Shown: one piece after another, positions 27,044 to 35,828 of the stretch | Position numbering within the stretch: position 1 is the stretch's first letter | Layout of the letters: every line of letters begins with the position of its first letter | Assembly: GCF_021538615.1 (NCBI RefSeq) | Contig: NZ_JAJHIZ010000002.1 | Coordinates: 1-64,000 of the forward strand | Source of the DNA: Niabella agricola | GTDB lineage: Bacteria > Bacteroidota > Bacteroidia > Chitinophagales > Chitinophagaceae | Direction: 5' to 3' | DNA length: 64,000 nucleotides | Translations under genes and position numbers: made by a program | Notes under the pieces: model-generated | Database searches by the model: none | What the model was told of the DNA's origin: nothing | The model's input: only the letters and a program-made list of their open reading frames with translations

Positions 27044-27710
27044 GGGGATTTCTGACAAACCTATTAATATACGAAGAGCCTGGTTCGGTTAATACAGCGC
27101 CTCAAACGTCAACGGTTAATACCAAACATTAAATGTCAAATATCGAATATCAGCTGTCAAAATAAACGCCCCCTGCCTCGGGCAGTGTCTTCAGTGCCCG
27201 GCCGGGAAAGAACATGCAGATGATCTGTATGGTTAGGCTTGCCGGTTTGTCGTCCTGCCACCTGGTGTTTCCCATTATTTGCATATAGCAGGCTGTGTGT
27301 ATGGCACATTATTTAGAACCCGTATAAAAATGGTCACAATATGGGTGTAGCGACCCACTCTTCATTGTAATCAAGACAGGCTGGAGGCTCGCTAGCTAAG
27401 AGAAGTAGCAGGCCCGACGTTGTTTCGAAATGGGCCGGACGGCACTCGATCCCTCTATCTGGTTCATCACTTCGGAATAAATTCAGAAATTACTTCAAGT
27501 ATACAAGCCCTGGCTTCTGTAGCATAGAGTATAACATTAAACCAACAGGAACTTCTGGTCAGTAAACTTTGAAGAAGCATAGCCTCGGTTTAATGGGTTA
27601 GCAAAGGACTTTGTTTCTTGTTAATAGTGTACAGCTAAAAGTTGAGCGCCATCGGCTCAATCTATAAGTTTTGCATAGCGGTACTATGCGGTTAATATTA
27701 AGGATGAATA
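27044..27710. other. Large intergenic region without a recognised gene
   Basis: This is the longest gap in the window. It contains a heptamer tract (27101-27162) and a small hairpin GCATAG-CGGTA-CTATGC at 27673-27689. The segment 27340-27480, including a GGCCCGAC...GGGCCGGAC pair, does not fit any tRNA or riboswitch I know. Frames are short and broken in all phases. Confidence 0.5.
27101..27162 (+). repeat. Heptamer tract, nine units
   Basis: Units of 7 bases of the form NTCAAAN, for example CTCAAAC, GTCAACG, ATTAAAT, ATCGAAT and GTCAAAA. One unit (27122-27127) has only 6 bases; the phase resumes after it. Confidence 0.65.
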
Positions 27711-27738
27711 AAAAAAATCCCGGCAATTGCTGCCGGGA
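27711..27738 (-). terminator. secG operon terminator
   Basis: TCCCGGCA and TGCCGGGA form an 8-base stem (27718-27738). On the minus strand it is followed by TTTTTTT. It closes the sigma-54 activator-lptE-TPR-secG unit. Confidence 0.85.
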
Positions 27739-27762
27739 CTGAATACTTTAAGAGAGGGATAC

Positions 27763-28146
27763 TTATTTTCCGGAGTCTGCTTTGGGAGCCGGCTGAGCAG
27801 GCTGTTGCTGTACACCACTGTTAAAGGGTACTGCAGGGGTAGTCTGGGGCTGAGCCTGTTGAACCGGTTGTGTACTCACATCCTGTAATCTTCCGTTGGT
27901 TGTGCCGCCCACTTTAGAGCCGGAAACAAAGAAGGTTGAAAATAAACACAGGAGGCCGATTACTGCGGCAAAGATCCAGGTTCCTTTTTCCAGTACGTCG
28001 TTGGTTTGTTTTACACCCATGAACTGGCTGCTTACACCCCCGAAGGTGCCTGCTAAACCGCCACCTTTAGGGTTTTGGATCAACACGATAAAGCTTAAAA
28101 TAACACAAGCCAGTATGATCAATATTACAAATAGAGTTGTTAACAT
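27763..28146 (-). CDS. secG: Preprotein translocase subunit SecG
   Basis: A 127-residue protein with two membrane helices (about 3-25 and 53-75). Between them is the SecG hallmark L-I-Q-N-P-K-G-G-G-L-A-G-T-F-G-G. It assists SecYEG-mediated export. The C-terminal 50 residues are a Gln/Pro/Ala-rich tail, longer than in enterobacteria but common in Bacteroidota. The gene begins 3 bases after the upstream TPR gene ends, so they are surely co-transcribed. Confidence 0.93.
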   Translation of the reverse strand: MLTTLFVILIILACVILSFIVLIQNPKGGGLAGTFGGVSSQFMGVKQTNDVLEKGTWIFAAVIGLLCLFSTFFVSGSKVGGTTNGRLQDVSTQPVQQAQPQTTPAVPFNSGVQQQPAQPAPKADSGK

Positions 28147-28149
28147 GAA

Positions 28150-28902
28150 TTATTTCTTTAAATGTTCGATTTTCGCTGCAAAATAAGCTCTTTTAGAGGG
28201 ATTTAGCAAACTTAATTTTTGATAGATCTCAATTGCTTTTGCTTTGTTTCCCTGTTTGGCCCATACTTCTGCCATGGCTGCGGTTTCCTCGTTCTCGCCA
28301 TCGAGCGATTTTTCCGCCATTTTCTCGATAACAGCTTCATTTTTAGCGCTAAGTCGTACTCCTGCCGTGGCATCAGGCAGGCGGCGCATTTCTTTCAGCC
28401 AGGAAGTAAAGCTTTTCAGCTGGCTTTCAAACTGGTCGCCCGTACCGTTTTCATCGTTTATTTTGATACCCTGGGATGCAAAATAATCAACGGTATAATA
28501 AGGCGTAAATAATAAGCCAGCCTTTGTGGTGTCCAGGGGTTCCAGTTTTAAACCAGGGATGATAAGGGGAGCTTCCTGGTCAATGGCTGCTGCAGTGCCG
28601 CCGGTTGTTTCAGATGGTTCTATCTCCGGTTCAACAGGAAATGGCTCCGCCGCGGTAGCCGGTTTATACCCCGAAAAGAACAGGTATTGCAACAATAGCG
28701 GATCTTTAAAATAAAGCAGGGTTTTCTGCCACTGGTTGTGAAACCCATCGTCATTGGTCTCTTTTAATCGTGCAGCAAGCAATAGTTGCAGTGCCGGTGC
28801 ATAGGGATATTGCTGCACCATCTTTTTCAGATCGGCTACTGGCATAGGATGCCCCTGATCGGGAAAGGCCGCAAAAGCAATGGCATTTATAAAATGATTC
28901 AT
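28150..28902 (-). CDS. TPR-like protein of the lptE-secG operon
   Basis: A 250-residue, apparently soluble protein. The N-terminal part (about 20-75) is helical with Y-P-Y-A-P-A-L-Q-L-L-L-A-A-R, a helix-turn-helix repeat typical of this family. A Pro/Glu/Thr-rich linker follows (about 85-110). The C-terminus ends with a single TPR unit (A-E-V-W-A-K-Q-G-N-K-A-K-A-I-E-I-Y-Q-K-L-S). No signal peptide is present. Related proteins occupy the same slot between lptE and secG in Bacteroidota, but I know of no assigned function. Confidence 0.75.
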   Translation of the reverse strand: MNHFINAIAFAAFPDQGHPMPVADLKKMVQQYPYAPALQLLLAARLKETNDDGFHNQWQKTLLYFKDPLLLQYLFFSGYKPATAAEPFPVEPEIEPSETTGGTAAAIDQEAPLIIPGLKLEPLDTTKAGLLFTPYYTVDYFASQGIKINDENGTGDQFESQLKSFTSWLKEMRRLPDATAGVRLSAKNEAVIEKMAEKSLDGENEETAAMAEVWAKQGNKAKAIEIYQKLSLLNPSKRAYFAAKIEHLKK

Positions 28903-29005
28903 GATTTATTGTTAACCGCTATGCGGATTTCGGTGAATGAATGCGATACATACTGCCGGCAAATGTCGCTCCTTCAGGAAGAAATTCCGGCCCGGTAACC
29001 GCGGT

Positions 29006-29533
29006 TTACCAGTTGGAAAATATCCGGTTAAAGATGTCGTCGGAAAGGCTTCGCAGCATTTCCGATTTCAGTCCCTGTTCGGCCTGCTGCAGGGCAAGCG
29101 ATCCATCGTAATCAAAGCTGCGGGTGACATCATACTTCTTGGTTTGCTGGGAATGGTTATCGCGAACGTCAATATGTACGCCTACATTTAAACGGTTGGT
29201 ATTAGCCCGCTGGTTGGAAATACCGGAAGTGGAAAAGGAGTAGGAGGTGATGGTACAGTTGATATCCCAGTCTGCATCGTCGCCGTTGGTTTGCTTCATA
29301 CGGGTCTGACTAACGATCTTCTGTTTCAGGCGTTCTGTAAGTTCCGGTGCCAACTGGGGGTTTACATATGAAGCCTTGTTCTGGATAATACCAACCCGAA
29401 CCACTTTAACACTATCCGGGATGCTTACATCTTTAAATTTATAAACGCCACAGCCGGTTTGGGCGAATGCCAGCACCAGGGCTGCCGATATGACCAGCAT
29501 TGCCACAAGGGCTTTATAATTCTTCAATATCAT
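29006..29533 (-). CDS. lptE: LptE-family LPS-assembly lipoprotein
   Basis: A 175-residue lipoprotein. The signal ends in F-A-Q-T-G-C with Cys at residue 28, followed by G-V-Y-K-F, the G-x-Y-x-F start typical of LptE. The core has I-P-D-S-V-K-V-V-R-V-G-I-I-Q-N and P-E-L-T-E-R-L-K-Q-K-I. It should plug the LptD barrel and help place LPS in the outer leaflet. lptD is not in the window. Its start lies inside the end of the sigma-54 activator gene (20-base overlap), so translation is likely coupled. Confidence 0.88.
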   Translation of the reverse strand: MILKNYKALVAMLVISAALVLAFAQTGCGVYKFKDVSIPDSVKVVRVGIIQNKASYVNPQLAPELTERLKQKIVSQTRMKQTNGDDADWDINCTITSYSFSTSGISNQRANTNRLNVGVHIDVRDNHSQQTKKYDVTRSFDYDGSLALQQAEQGLKSEMLRSLSDDIFNRIFSNW

Positions 29534-30773
29534 ATTCTTTTAGTTTTCTGTAAAGCGTACGCTCGCTGATGCCCAGATCAAGCGATGCATCTTTTCTTTT
29601 GCCTTTATGCTTCTTAAGGGCTTTAATGATCAGTTCCTTTTCCTTTTCCATGATGTTAAGGCTCTCGTCTACTTCTTCGTGTGCATCAATGGTATTATCC
29701 ACAATCACGGGTGCTGCAGATTGTTGCGGCATACTCAGCTGTACCGGCTGATAGGTGGTGGCTGGTGCAGGAAGGAAACCGGAATCATGCCCGTTATTGA
29801 GGTCTTTCAGCTCGTTGATAAGTGATGGATTTTGTGCTGCAACGGAAGGATTCTGTAGTACCTCCAGGAACATACGCTTAAGTTCGTTTACATCTTTTTT
29901 CATATCGAAAAAAAGTTTGTAAAGGATTTCCCGCTCGTTTTGAAATTCGTTCTGGTGCGGTGCCGCTGAAAGGGCCGGCAGCCGGTTATTGGAGTAGGGC
30001 TGGAGGTAGCGGCTGAGTGCCTTGGCAGAAATCTGTTTGTTTTCTGATAAAACAGATATCTGCTCCGCAATATTTTTTAGTTCACGGATATTACCGGGCC
30101 AGGGATATTCCAGCAACAGGTTCTTGGCATCTTCATCCAGCTGTACCGACTGGGTCTTGTATTTATCGGCAAAGTCTGCTGCAAACTTTCGGAAGAGCAG
30201 TACAATATCCTCTTTCCTTGCGGAAAGCGAAGGCACCCGGATGGGAACGGTGCTCAACCGGTAGTAAAGATCTTCGCGGAATTTGTTTTGTTCTACCAGT
30301 TTCAACAGGTCTTTATTAGTGGCTGCAATAACGCGCACATCTGTTTTCTGCACCTTGCTGGAGCCAACCCGAATGTACTCGCCGGCTTCCAGTACCCGCA
30401 ACAGCCGGGCCTGGGTGCCCAGGGGCATTTCCCCGATCTCGTCCAGGAAAATGGTACCGCCGTTCACGGTTTCAAAATATCCCTTTCGTGCATCCACAGC
30501 GCCGGTGAAGGAGCCTTTTTCATGTCCAAACAGTTCGGAATCGATGGTTCCTTCGGGTATGGCGCCGCAGTTTACGGCAATAAACGGGTTGTGCTTCCGG
30601 GACGAAAGCGAGTGGATAATGGAAGAAAAGGCCTCTTTACCTACACCACTGTCGCCGATGATCAGTACTGTAAGGTCGGTGTTGGCTACCTGTACTGCCA
30701 CCTGCAACGCATAGTTTAATTCCGGGGAATTGCCTATGATGTTAAAGCGGTTCTTTATTGATTGTAAATCCAT
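29514..30773 (-). CDS. Sigma-54-dependent transcriptional activator without receiver domain
   Basis: A 419-residue regulator from the ATG at 30773; the longer frame would need TTG. It lacks an N-terminal receiver. The AAA+ domain (about 10-240) has Walker A G-D-S-G-V-G-K-E, the sigma-54 contact loop as G-S-F-T-G-A rather than G-A-F-T-G-A, Walker B F-L-D-E-I-G-E-M and the R-finger region. The C-terminus (about 385-419) is a Fis-type helix-turn-helix (D-L-G-I-S-E-R-T-L-Y-R-K-L). With no sensory domain, it may be controlled by level or a partner protein. It heads the operon containing lptE and secG. Confidence 0.92.
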   Translation of the reverse strand: MDLQSIKNRFNIIGNSPELNYALQVAVQVANTDLTVLIIGDSGVGKEAFSSIIHSLSSRKHNPFIAVNCGAIPEGTIDSELFGHEKGSFTGAVDARKGYFETVNGGTIFLDEIGEMPLGTQARLLRVLEAGEYIRVGSSKVQKTDVRVIAATNKDLLKLVEQNKFREDLYYRLSTVPIRVPSLSARKEDIVLLFRKFAADFADKYKTQSVQLDEDAKNLLLEYPWPGNIRELKNIAEQISVLSENKQISAKALSRYLQPYSNNRLPALSAAPHQNEFQNEREILYKLFFDMKKDVNELKRMFLEVLQNPSVAAQNPSLINELKDLNNGHDSGFLPAPATTYQPVQLSMPQQSAAPVIVDNTIDAHEEVDESLNIMEKEKELIIKALKKHKGKRKDASLDLGISERTLYRKLKEYDIEEL

Positions 30774-30998
30774 GGATAAGTTATTCAAAATTTTGTAACA
30801 GCTAAATCGGCTGTTTTTAAAGCAACAAGTGCGTAAATATGAGTTCTTTTATGGTAGCTCTTACCACTAAATCCATTTCCGGGTTCCGGCCCCTAATACA
30901 TGAAGACTTTTTACCGCTGATTTTTTTTACAGCGGCCAATGATTCTGTTCATGTAATTTGCAATTTCCGGGGCCATAATATTCAAATATATTATTATA

Positions 30999-32441
30999 TT
31001 ATACGATTTCCCCAAACAAGGTGGCCTGGGTACAATCATGGATGGCAACCTGCACATAATCGCCTTTTTTATGAGCTGCCTTTTCCTGCTTGGAAAAGAT
31101 GACCACTTTGTTCTGGGAGGTGCGGCCTACCCACTGCTCAGCACTGCGCTTGCTGTCGCCATCGATCAGTACCTTAAACGTTTGCCCTACATCTTTCTTA
31201 TAGTTCTCCAGGGACAGCTGGTTCTGCTTTTCAATGATCTCCTGCAGCCGCTTCTTTTTCAGCTCCAGCGGCACATCGTCCTGGTAGCGGCGCTGCGCCA
31301 GCGTGCCGGGGCGTTCGCTGTAAAAGAACATATAGCTGAGGTCATACCGGCTGTAATCCATAATGGAAAGGGTGTCCCGGTGATCCTGGTCATCTTCAGT
31401 ACAAAAGCCGGCAATAATATCGGAAGTGATGCTGCAGTCCGGGAGAATTTCCCGGATACGGTCAACCTTGCTCCTGTACCATTCACGCGTATAGGTACGA
31501 TTCATCAGCTGTAATATACGTGTAGACCCGCTTTGCACCGGCAGGTGAATGCACTTGCAGATGTTTTCGTGGGCCGCCATCGTATGCAATACGTCATCGG
31601 TAATGTCTTTTGGATGAGATGTGGAGAAGCGGACCCGCAGTTCCGGAGAGATGAGGGCGACCTGCTCCAGCAGACTGGCAAAGCTTACGGCATCGGCTTC
31701 CGTTCCCTCTTTGGGAATATAATGGTATGAATCTACATTTTGCCCGAGGAGGGTTACTTCCTTATATCCCTGGTCAAAAAGATCCCGGCACTCACCAATA
31801 ATGCTGCCCGCGTCCCGGCTACGCTCTCTTCCCCTGGTGAAGGGCACTACACAGAAGGAACACATATTGTTACACCCCCGCATGATGCTTACAAAGGCAC
31901 TCACGCCGTTGCTGTTCAACCGTACGGGAGCAATATCGGCATAAGTCTCTTCCCTGCTCAGCAGCACATTCACGCTTTTTTGCCCGTCGTTGGCTTCGTT
32001 TACCAGGCGGGGCAAACTGCGGTATGCATCCGGACCCACCACAATATCTACCAGCTTTTCTTCTTCCAGGAATTTCGATTTAAGGCGTTCTGCCATACAG
32101 CCCAGTACGCCAATGAGGGTACCGGGTTTGCCCGCCTTTAATTTTTTAAAATCAGTGAGGCGTTTGCGAACGGTTTGCTCCGCCTTTTCACGGATGGAAC
32201 AGGTGTTTACAAAAATAAGATCGGCTTCCTCCACATTACGGGTAGCACCAAATCCTTCTTTATTTAAAATGGCTGCAACAACTTCACTATCAGCGAAATT
32301 CATCTGACAACCATAACTTTCGATGTAAAACCGCTTCCCATAGATGTTAGGGTCATTTTTAAAGGGGGCAAACTGCTCTCCCTGGCGTGCCTCATCATGC
32401 ACCTTCGCTGTAGCTAGATCCAACATACTGTACTCGTTCAT
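30999..32441 (-). CDS. miaB: tRNA-2-methylthio-N6-dimethylallyladenosine synthase MiaB
   Basis: A 480-residue radical SAM methylthiotransferase that adds a methylthio group to i6A37 in tRNAs reading codons starting with U. The UPF0004 domain has Y-G-C-Q-M-N, the next Cys in V-N-T-C-S-I-R and a third in L-G-C-M-A-E. The radical SAM cluster motif is [10 protein letters not shown], followed by [16 protein letters not shown] domain closes the protein (about 410-475). All six cluster Cys are present. The N-terminal 35 residues are a short extension before the core. A -7 box sits only 10 bases upstream. Confidence 0.96.
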   Translation of the reverse strand: MNEYSMLDLATAKVHDEARQGEQFAPFKNDPNIYGKRFYIESYGCQMNFADSEVVAAILNKEGFGATRNVEEADLIFVNTCSIREKAEQTVRKRLTDFKKLKAGKPGTLIGVLGCMAERLKSKFLEEEKLVDIVVGPDAYRSLPRLVNEANDGQKSVNVLLSREETYADIAPVRLNSNGVSAFVSIMRGCNNMCSFCVVPFTRGRERSRDAGSIIGECRDLFDQGYKEVTLLGQNVDSYHYIPKEGTEADAVSFASLLEQVALISPELRVRFSTSHPKDITDDVLHTMAAHENICKCIHLPVQSGSTRILQLMNRTYTREWYRSKVDRIREILPDCSITSDIIAGFCTEDDQDHRDTLSIMDYSRYDLSYMFFYSERPGTLAQRRYQDDVPLELKKKRLQEIIEKQNQLSLENYKKDVGQTFKVLIDGDSKRSAEQWVGRTSQNKVVIFSKQEKAAHKKGDYVQVAIHDCTQATLFGEIV

Positions 32442-32450
32442 TTAAAATCA

Positions 32451-32458
32451 CAAATATA
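32451..32458 (-). promoter_or_regulatory. -7 box for miaB
   Basis: CAAATATA reads TATATTTG on the minus strand, 9 bases from the ATG, predicting a very short or absent leader. Confidence 0.5.
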
Positions 32459-32516
32459 GGTAAATCTATCGGTTGTATGACAGGATGGCAGGTTTGAAAT
32501 GTTAATTTTAGCCATA

Positions 32517-32579
32517 GTCAGGGCTTTCAGCGTTTAGCCTTCCGCTTCCGGCTGTCAGCATCCAGTCCTTAGCTTCCAA
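32517..32579 (-). repeat. Heptamer tract upstream of miaB, nine units
   Basis: Read on the minus strand it gives nine exact 7-base units, for example CTAAGGA, CTGACAG, CTAAACG and CTGAAAG. It is the same CT-R-A type as at 45161 and 46249 and points in the miaB direction, but lies beyond the -7 box. Confidence 0.75.
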
Positions 32580-32623
32580 CGTTTTGTTTCCGGATTTGCA
32601 TCCGGTTGCTGCTCATTGATCAC

Positions 32624-33301
32624 TCAGAAATCTTTCGGCAGGAAGAGTTTATACCGTTCCAGGATCTTTCCATCGGCATAAAGCTCAAAATTGACATACC
32701 CGGCTTTATAAAAGTAAGACCGGTCGAGTTTAAACCGTTTTTCTTTAAGGTTTTTCAGCTCAAAAAGCGGCTGGTTGGTTTCTGTAAAGAATTTGAGATC
32801 ATATTTGCGGGAGTCCATGGGCAGTTCTACGCGTACATACCGGTCCGGAGTCATAAAAATATACCGCGACTGGATAAATCCCGCCGGAAGGAAATCAGCG
32901 GTCTGCGCTACCGGTTTGTTATTCACATTGACATCATTAGGGGCTACAGCAACGCCGGAGGTATCCACCATCGGGCGCTTGGCCCTGGTCATTACATAGC
33001 GGCTGCCATCCAGCAATACATATACCCTGTAGTACATACTGTCGTTGGGAGGATTGGGATCCGAAACCCCGTTATCCTTTAAATTGGGATCGGGTGGGGC
33101 ACCAATGGATTGAAAATACCGGGTACTGTCGTAAGAACGCTGTACAGAAATCATTTTTACGGACGGAAAGTTATGAGTCCAGGAAACAATCACCCGTTTG
33201 CCCACTTTGATCACAGAAAAATCTTTAGGGAGGTCTTCCTGGCCAAATGAAAAATTACTGATTACAGATCCGATCAAGAGTAACAATGCTATTTTTTTCA
33301 T
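32624..33301 (-). CDS. Secreted hypothetical protein with fibronectin-III-like domain
   Basis: A 225-residue protein with a Sec signal peptide ending N-F-S-F-G-Q. Residues about 30-105 resemble a fibronectin type III fold: V-I-V-S-W-T near the start and Y-Y-R-V-Y-V-L-L-D-G-S near the end. The rest is beta-rich (R-Y-I-F-M-T-P-D-R-Y-V-R-V-E-L) and ends in K-L-F-L-P-K-D-F. No enzyme motif is visible. Probably a periplasmic or surface protein of unknown role. It is likely monocistronic with its own -7 box. Confidence 0.7.
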   Translation of the reverse strand: MKKIALLLLIGSVISNFSFGQEDLPKDFSVIKVGKRVIVSWTHNFPSVKMISVQRSYDSTRYFQSIGAPPDPNLKDNGVSDPNPPNDSMYYRVYVLLDGSRYVMTRAKRPMVDTSGVAVAPNDVNVNNKPVAQTADFLPAGFIQSRYIFMTPDRYVRVELPMDSRKYDLKFFTETNQPLFELKNLKEKRFKLDRSYFYKAGYVNFELYADGKILERYKLFLPKDF

Positions 33302-33336
33302 ATCCTGTGCGCTGTATCTTCTGTTTTTGATTCAAA

Positions 33337-33344
33337 CAAAGATA
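33337..33344 (-). promoter_or_regulatory. -7 box for the FN3-like secreted protein
   Basis: CAAAGATA reads TATCTTTG on the minus strand, 36 bases before the ATG. Confidence 0.5.
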
Positions 33345-33363
33345 GGATTGCTGGTTTGAATCC

Positions 33364-34236
33364 CTAAAAAATTAACGTTCCTTTTGACAGCGAACGGTTC
33401 CCCTGCAGACCGCCGCTGTGGACCACCAGGAGGTTCCTGCTTTGCAGCAGATCCTGCTGCAGCAAGGCTTTCACCCCGTAAAAGAGTTTGGCTGTGTACA
33501 CAAAATCGGTTGGGATGCCCGTATGATGATACAAGTCGTTCATAAAACGGATCAACTCGGAGGTGTATTTTGCATAACCCCCGAAATGGAAATCATGATG
33601 AATGGTATACGTGCGCGTTACAGGCGCCAGCAGCCGGTCCATCTCCTGCTGCAGGCTTTGATGGTTTTTTAAAACGCTGAAACCGGTAACGACGGTGGTT
33701 TGGGATGCCGATTGCAACAAGCCGGCCATCATGGTACCGGTGCCGGTGGCGCAGCAGATATGATCAAAGACGCCGGAAGCAACAGGGATGGTCGCAGCGC
33801 CCTGCATACCAGGAACGCCATAACCTCCTTCCGGAACGATCAACCAATTTTCTCCGGAGAAGGACGGGGGAACCTGTTTTTGCCGGTAGGCTTCCCGGGT
33901 AATAAAGTGCAGCTCCATCCCCAGCGCTGCGGCGTCCTGAAGGGTGGGTGAATAAAATCGGGGCGCTTCTCCCCGGATGATACCCGCGCAGCGGATCCCT
34001 TCCAGCTTGCAGGCCGCGGCGGTGGCCAGTATATGATTGGAATAGGGCCCGCCAAACGTAACAAGGCTTTTTTTGAGCTTTTTGGCATTCTCCAGGTAAA
34101 ACCGGAGTTTATACCATTTGTTTCCGCTGATCTGCGGATGAAGCCGGTCGAGACGGAGCACGTATACCCGCGTTGCGGTATTGCCCAGCCAGGGTACGGG
34201 ATCCCAAGTGACTAAATCTTCGTGAATAGCTTCCAT
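33364..34236 (-). CDS. ACC deaminase/D-cysteine desulfhydrase-family PLP enzyme
   Basis: A 290-residue fold-type II PLP enzyme. The PLP lysine is in S-G-N-K-W-Y-K-L-R (Lys near 40). F-G-G-P-Y-S-N-H holds the cofactor phosphate/substrate region, and G-T-G-T-M-M-A-G-L is the phosphate-binding loop. The family includes ACC deaminase and D-cysteine desulfhydrase; Bacteroidota members are usually annotated only to family level. D-cysteine or other D-amino acid breakdown in the cytoplasm is the likelier role. At 290 residues it is shorter than the usual 330. It is divergent from the nucleotidyltransferase gene. Confidence 0.85.
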   Translation of the reverse strand: MEAIHEDLVTWDPVPWLGNTATRVYVLRLDRLHPQISGNKWYKLRFYLENAKKLKKSLVTFGGPYSNHILATAAACKLEGIRCAGIIRGEAPRFYSPTLQDAAALGMELHFITREAYRQKQVPPSFSGENWLIVPEGGYGVPGMQGAATIPVASGVFDHICCATGTGTMMAGLLQSASQTTVVTGFSVLKNHQSLQQEMDRLLAPVTRTYTIHHDFHFGGYAKYTSELIRFMNDLYHHTGIPTDFVYTAKLFYGVKALLQQDLLQSRNLLVVHSGGLQGNRSLSKGTLIF

Positions 34237-34285
34237 TGCTTTTATAACGGCGCACCGATCCGATACATCGGACGGCTAATTTACC

Positions 34286-34293
34286 TATTTTTG
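34286..34293 (+). promoter_or_regulatory. -7 box for the nucleotidyltransferase
   Basis: TATTTTTG matches TAnnTTTG, 51 bases before the ATG. Confidence 0.45.
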
Positions 34294-34344
34294 AAATCTC
34301 GTTAAGTACAATTACAACAGATAGCATACGAAAAAAAAAATTGA

Positions 34345-35241
34345 ATGAAACCAACATTAGTGATTTTAGCAGCCGGTATGGCATCCCGTTACGGAAGTAT
34401 GAAACAGGTAGAGGCTTTTGGCCCCTCCGGAGAAACCATTATGGATTATTCGATCGCAGATGCCATTAAAGCAGGGTTTGGTAAGATTGTGTTTTTGATC
34501 CGTAAACAGTTTGAAGCCAATTTCAGGGAGTTGTTTGCCTCCAAGCTGGATGGCAAGGTGAATTATGAGTTTGCATTCCAGGAACTGGATATGTACCTTG
34601 ACGGAGCAGCGATTCCGGCAGAACGCACCAAACCCTGGGGTACCGGTCATGCGGTATTAAGCACTCAAAACGTAGTAAAAGAGCCTTTTGCTGTTATCAA
34701 TGCGGATGATTTTTATGGCGCCGATGCGTTTAAAAAGGCGTTTGAATTTTTAACAACAGGGGTGAATGAAAAAACATATGCTGTTGTTGGATATAATATT
34801 ATGAACACATTGTCCGATCATGGCACCGTGAACCGTGGTGTTTGCGGTCTGGATGCGAAAGGAAATCTGGAAAGTGTCGTAGAACGGTATAATATTGCCG
34901 AGAGCGGAGATGTGGTGATTTCTGATGATGGCCTGGAACCGAAAGAACTTTCAAAAGACACAACGGTTTCCATGAACTTCTGGTGTTTTCACCCGTCTAT
35001 TTACAAATTGTATGAAGAGCAGTTCCGTGAGTTTATAAAAGAGAATCTTACGGTTCCGAAATCAGAGTTTCTGATCCCGGCTGTAGTAGATCATTTTATT
35101 AAAGAAGGTGGTGTGGTAAAAGTGATCAAAACAGATGCTCCCTGGTTCGGTGTTACCTATAAAGAAGACGCTCCAGCTGTGCAGCAGCAGTTAAATGAGC
35201 TGATTGCGAAAGGGGAGTATCGTGATAACCTTTGGGGATAA
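34345..35241 (+). CDS. Sugar nucleotidyltransferase family protein
   Basis: A 298-residue cytoplasmic enzyme of the NTP-transferase fold. The nucleotide-binding signature is L-A-A-G-M-A-S-R-Y-G-S-M-K-Q, with the Lys that contacts the substrate. The metal-binding Asp pair is in V-I-N-A-D-D-F-Y-G. W-G-T-G-H-A-V-L is a substrate-loop motif. Members activate sugar phosphates with NTPs to make sugar nucleotides; the sugar cannot be read from sequence. A strong terminator lies about 25 bases downstream, so it seems monocistronic. Confidence 0.88.
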   Translation: MKPTLVILAAGMASRYGSMKQVEAFGPSGETIMDYSIADAIKAGFGKIVFLIRKQFEANFRELFASKLDGKVNYEFAFQELDMYLDGAAIPAERTKPWGTGHAVLSTQNVVKEPFAVINADDFYGADAFKKAFEFLTTGVNEKTYAVVGYNIMNTLSDHGTVNRGVCGLDAKGNLESVVERYNIAESGDVVISDDGLEPKELSKDTTVSMNFWCFHPSIYKLYEEQFREFIKENLTVPKSEFLIPAVVDHFIKEGGVVKVIKTDAPWFGVTYKEDAPAVQQQLNELIAKGEYRDNLWG

Positions 35242-35266
35242 ATGAGGATAGTCTCTAATGATATAG

Positions 35267-35291
35267 ATCCGGCCCTGTGCCGGATTTTTTT
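35267..35291 (+). terminator. Terminator of the nucleotidyltransferase gene
   Basis: ATCCGGC-CCTGT-GCCGGAT stem-loop followed by a run of T. Confidence 0.8.
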
Positions 35292-35336
35292 ATCCCCTTC
35301 CGGAAAATTTTTTGTGTTGCATGACTAAAAGACCTG

Positions 35337-35807
35337 TCAGTCTTTTAAAGAAGTGTAGACGGCTTCAGGAAGAAACGGACTGGCGTCACCGTTATTCTTG
35401 ATGATATCGCGTACGATGGTGGATGCCACCGAGGTGTACTTGGGCTCACCCGTTAAAAATATCGTTTCAATGGTTGGGTCCAATGTTCGGTTGGCGTCGG
35501 CAATGGTTTTCTCATATTCGAAATCGCTTACATACCGGATGCCGCGTAAGATAAAACTGGCGCCAATCTCTTTGCAGAAATTAACCGTTAGTCCTTCATA
35601 GATGGCACCTTCGATACGCGAGCTATCCGGGTAAATAGCCTTTATCCAGCTCAATCGCTTTTCTGCACTGAACATGGGGCTTTTGGAGGTATTGATGCCA
35701 ATGCCCACAATAATCTTATCAAACAAGGGAAGCGCCCTGTTGATAATGTCTACATGTCCGAGTGTGATGGGATCGAAGGTCCCGGGGAATAAACAGATTC
35801 TTGACAT
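35337..35807 (-). CDS. coaD: Phosphopantetheine adenylyltransferase
   Basis: A 156-residue enzyme that joins AMP from ATP to 4'-phosphopantetheine, the fourth step of coenzyme A synthesis. It shows F-P-G-T-F-D-P-I-T-L-G-H with the conserved T/H-x-G-H, L-R-G-I-R near residue 90, and a terminal V-A-S-T-I-V-R-D-I region matching the I-S-S-T-x-V-R-x family motif (here S-V-A-S-T). Length is normal (about 155-165). It lies 21 bases downstream of pyrB on the same strand, making a likely two-gene operon. Confidence 0.95.
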   Translation of the reverse strand: MSRICLFPGTFDPITLGHVDIINRALPLFDKIIVGIGINTSKSPMFSAEKRLSWIKAIYPDSSRIEGAIYEGLTVNFCKEIGASFILRGIRYVSDFEYEKTIADANRTLDPTIETIFLTGEPKYTSVASTIVRDIIKNNGDASPFLPEAVYTSLKD

Positions 35808-35828
35808 AACGCCAGGTTGTATACGCTG

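Noticed and set aside
27340..27480. Possible tRNA or riboswitch in the 719-base gap
   Set aside because: No cloverleaf, T-arm or known riboswitch core could be built on either strand.
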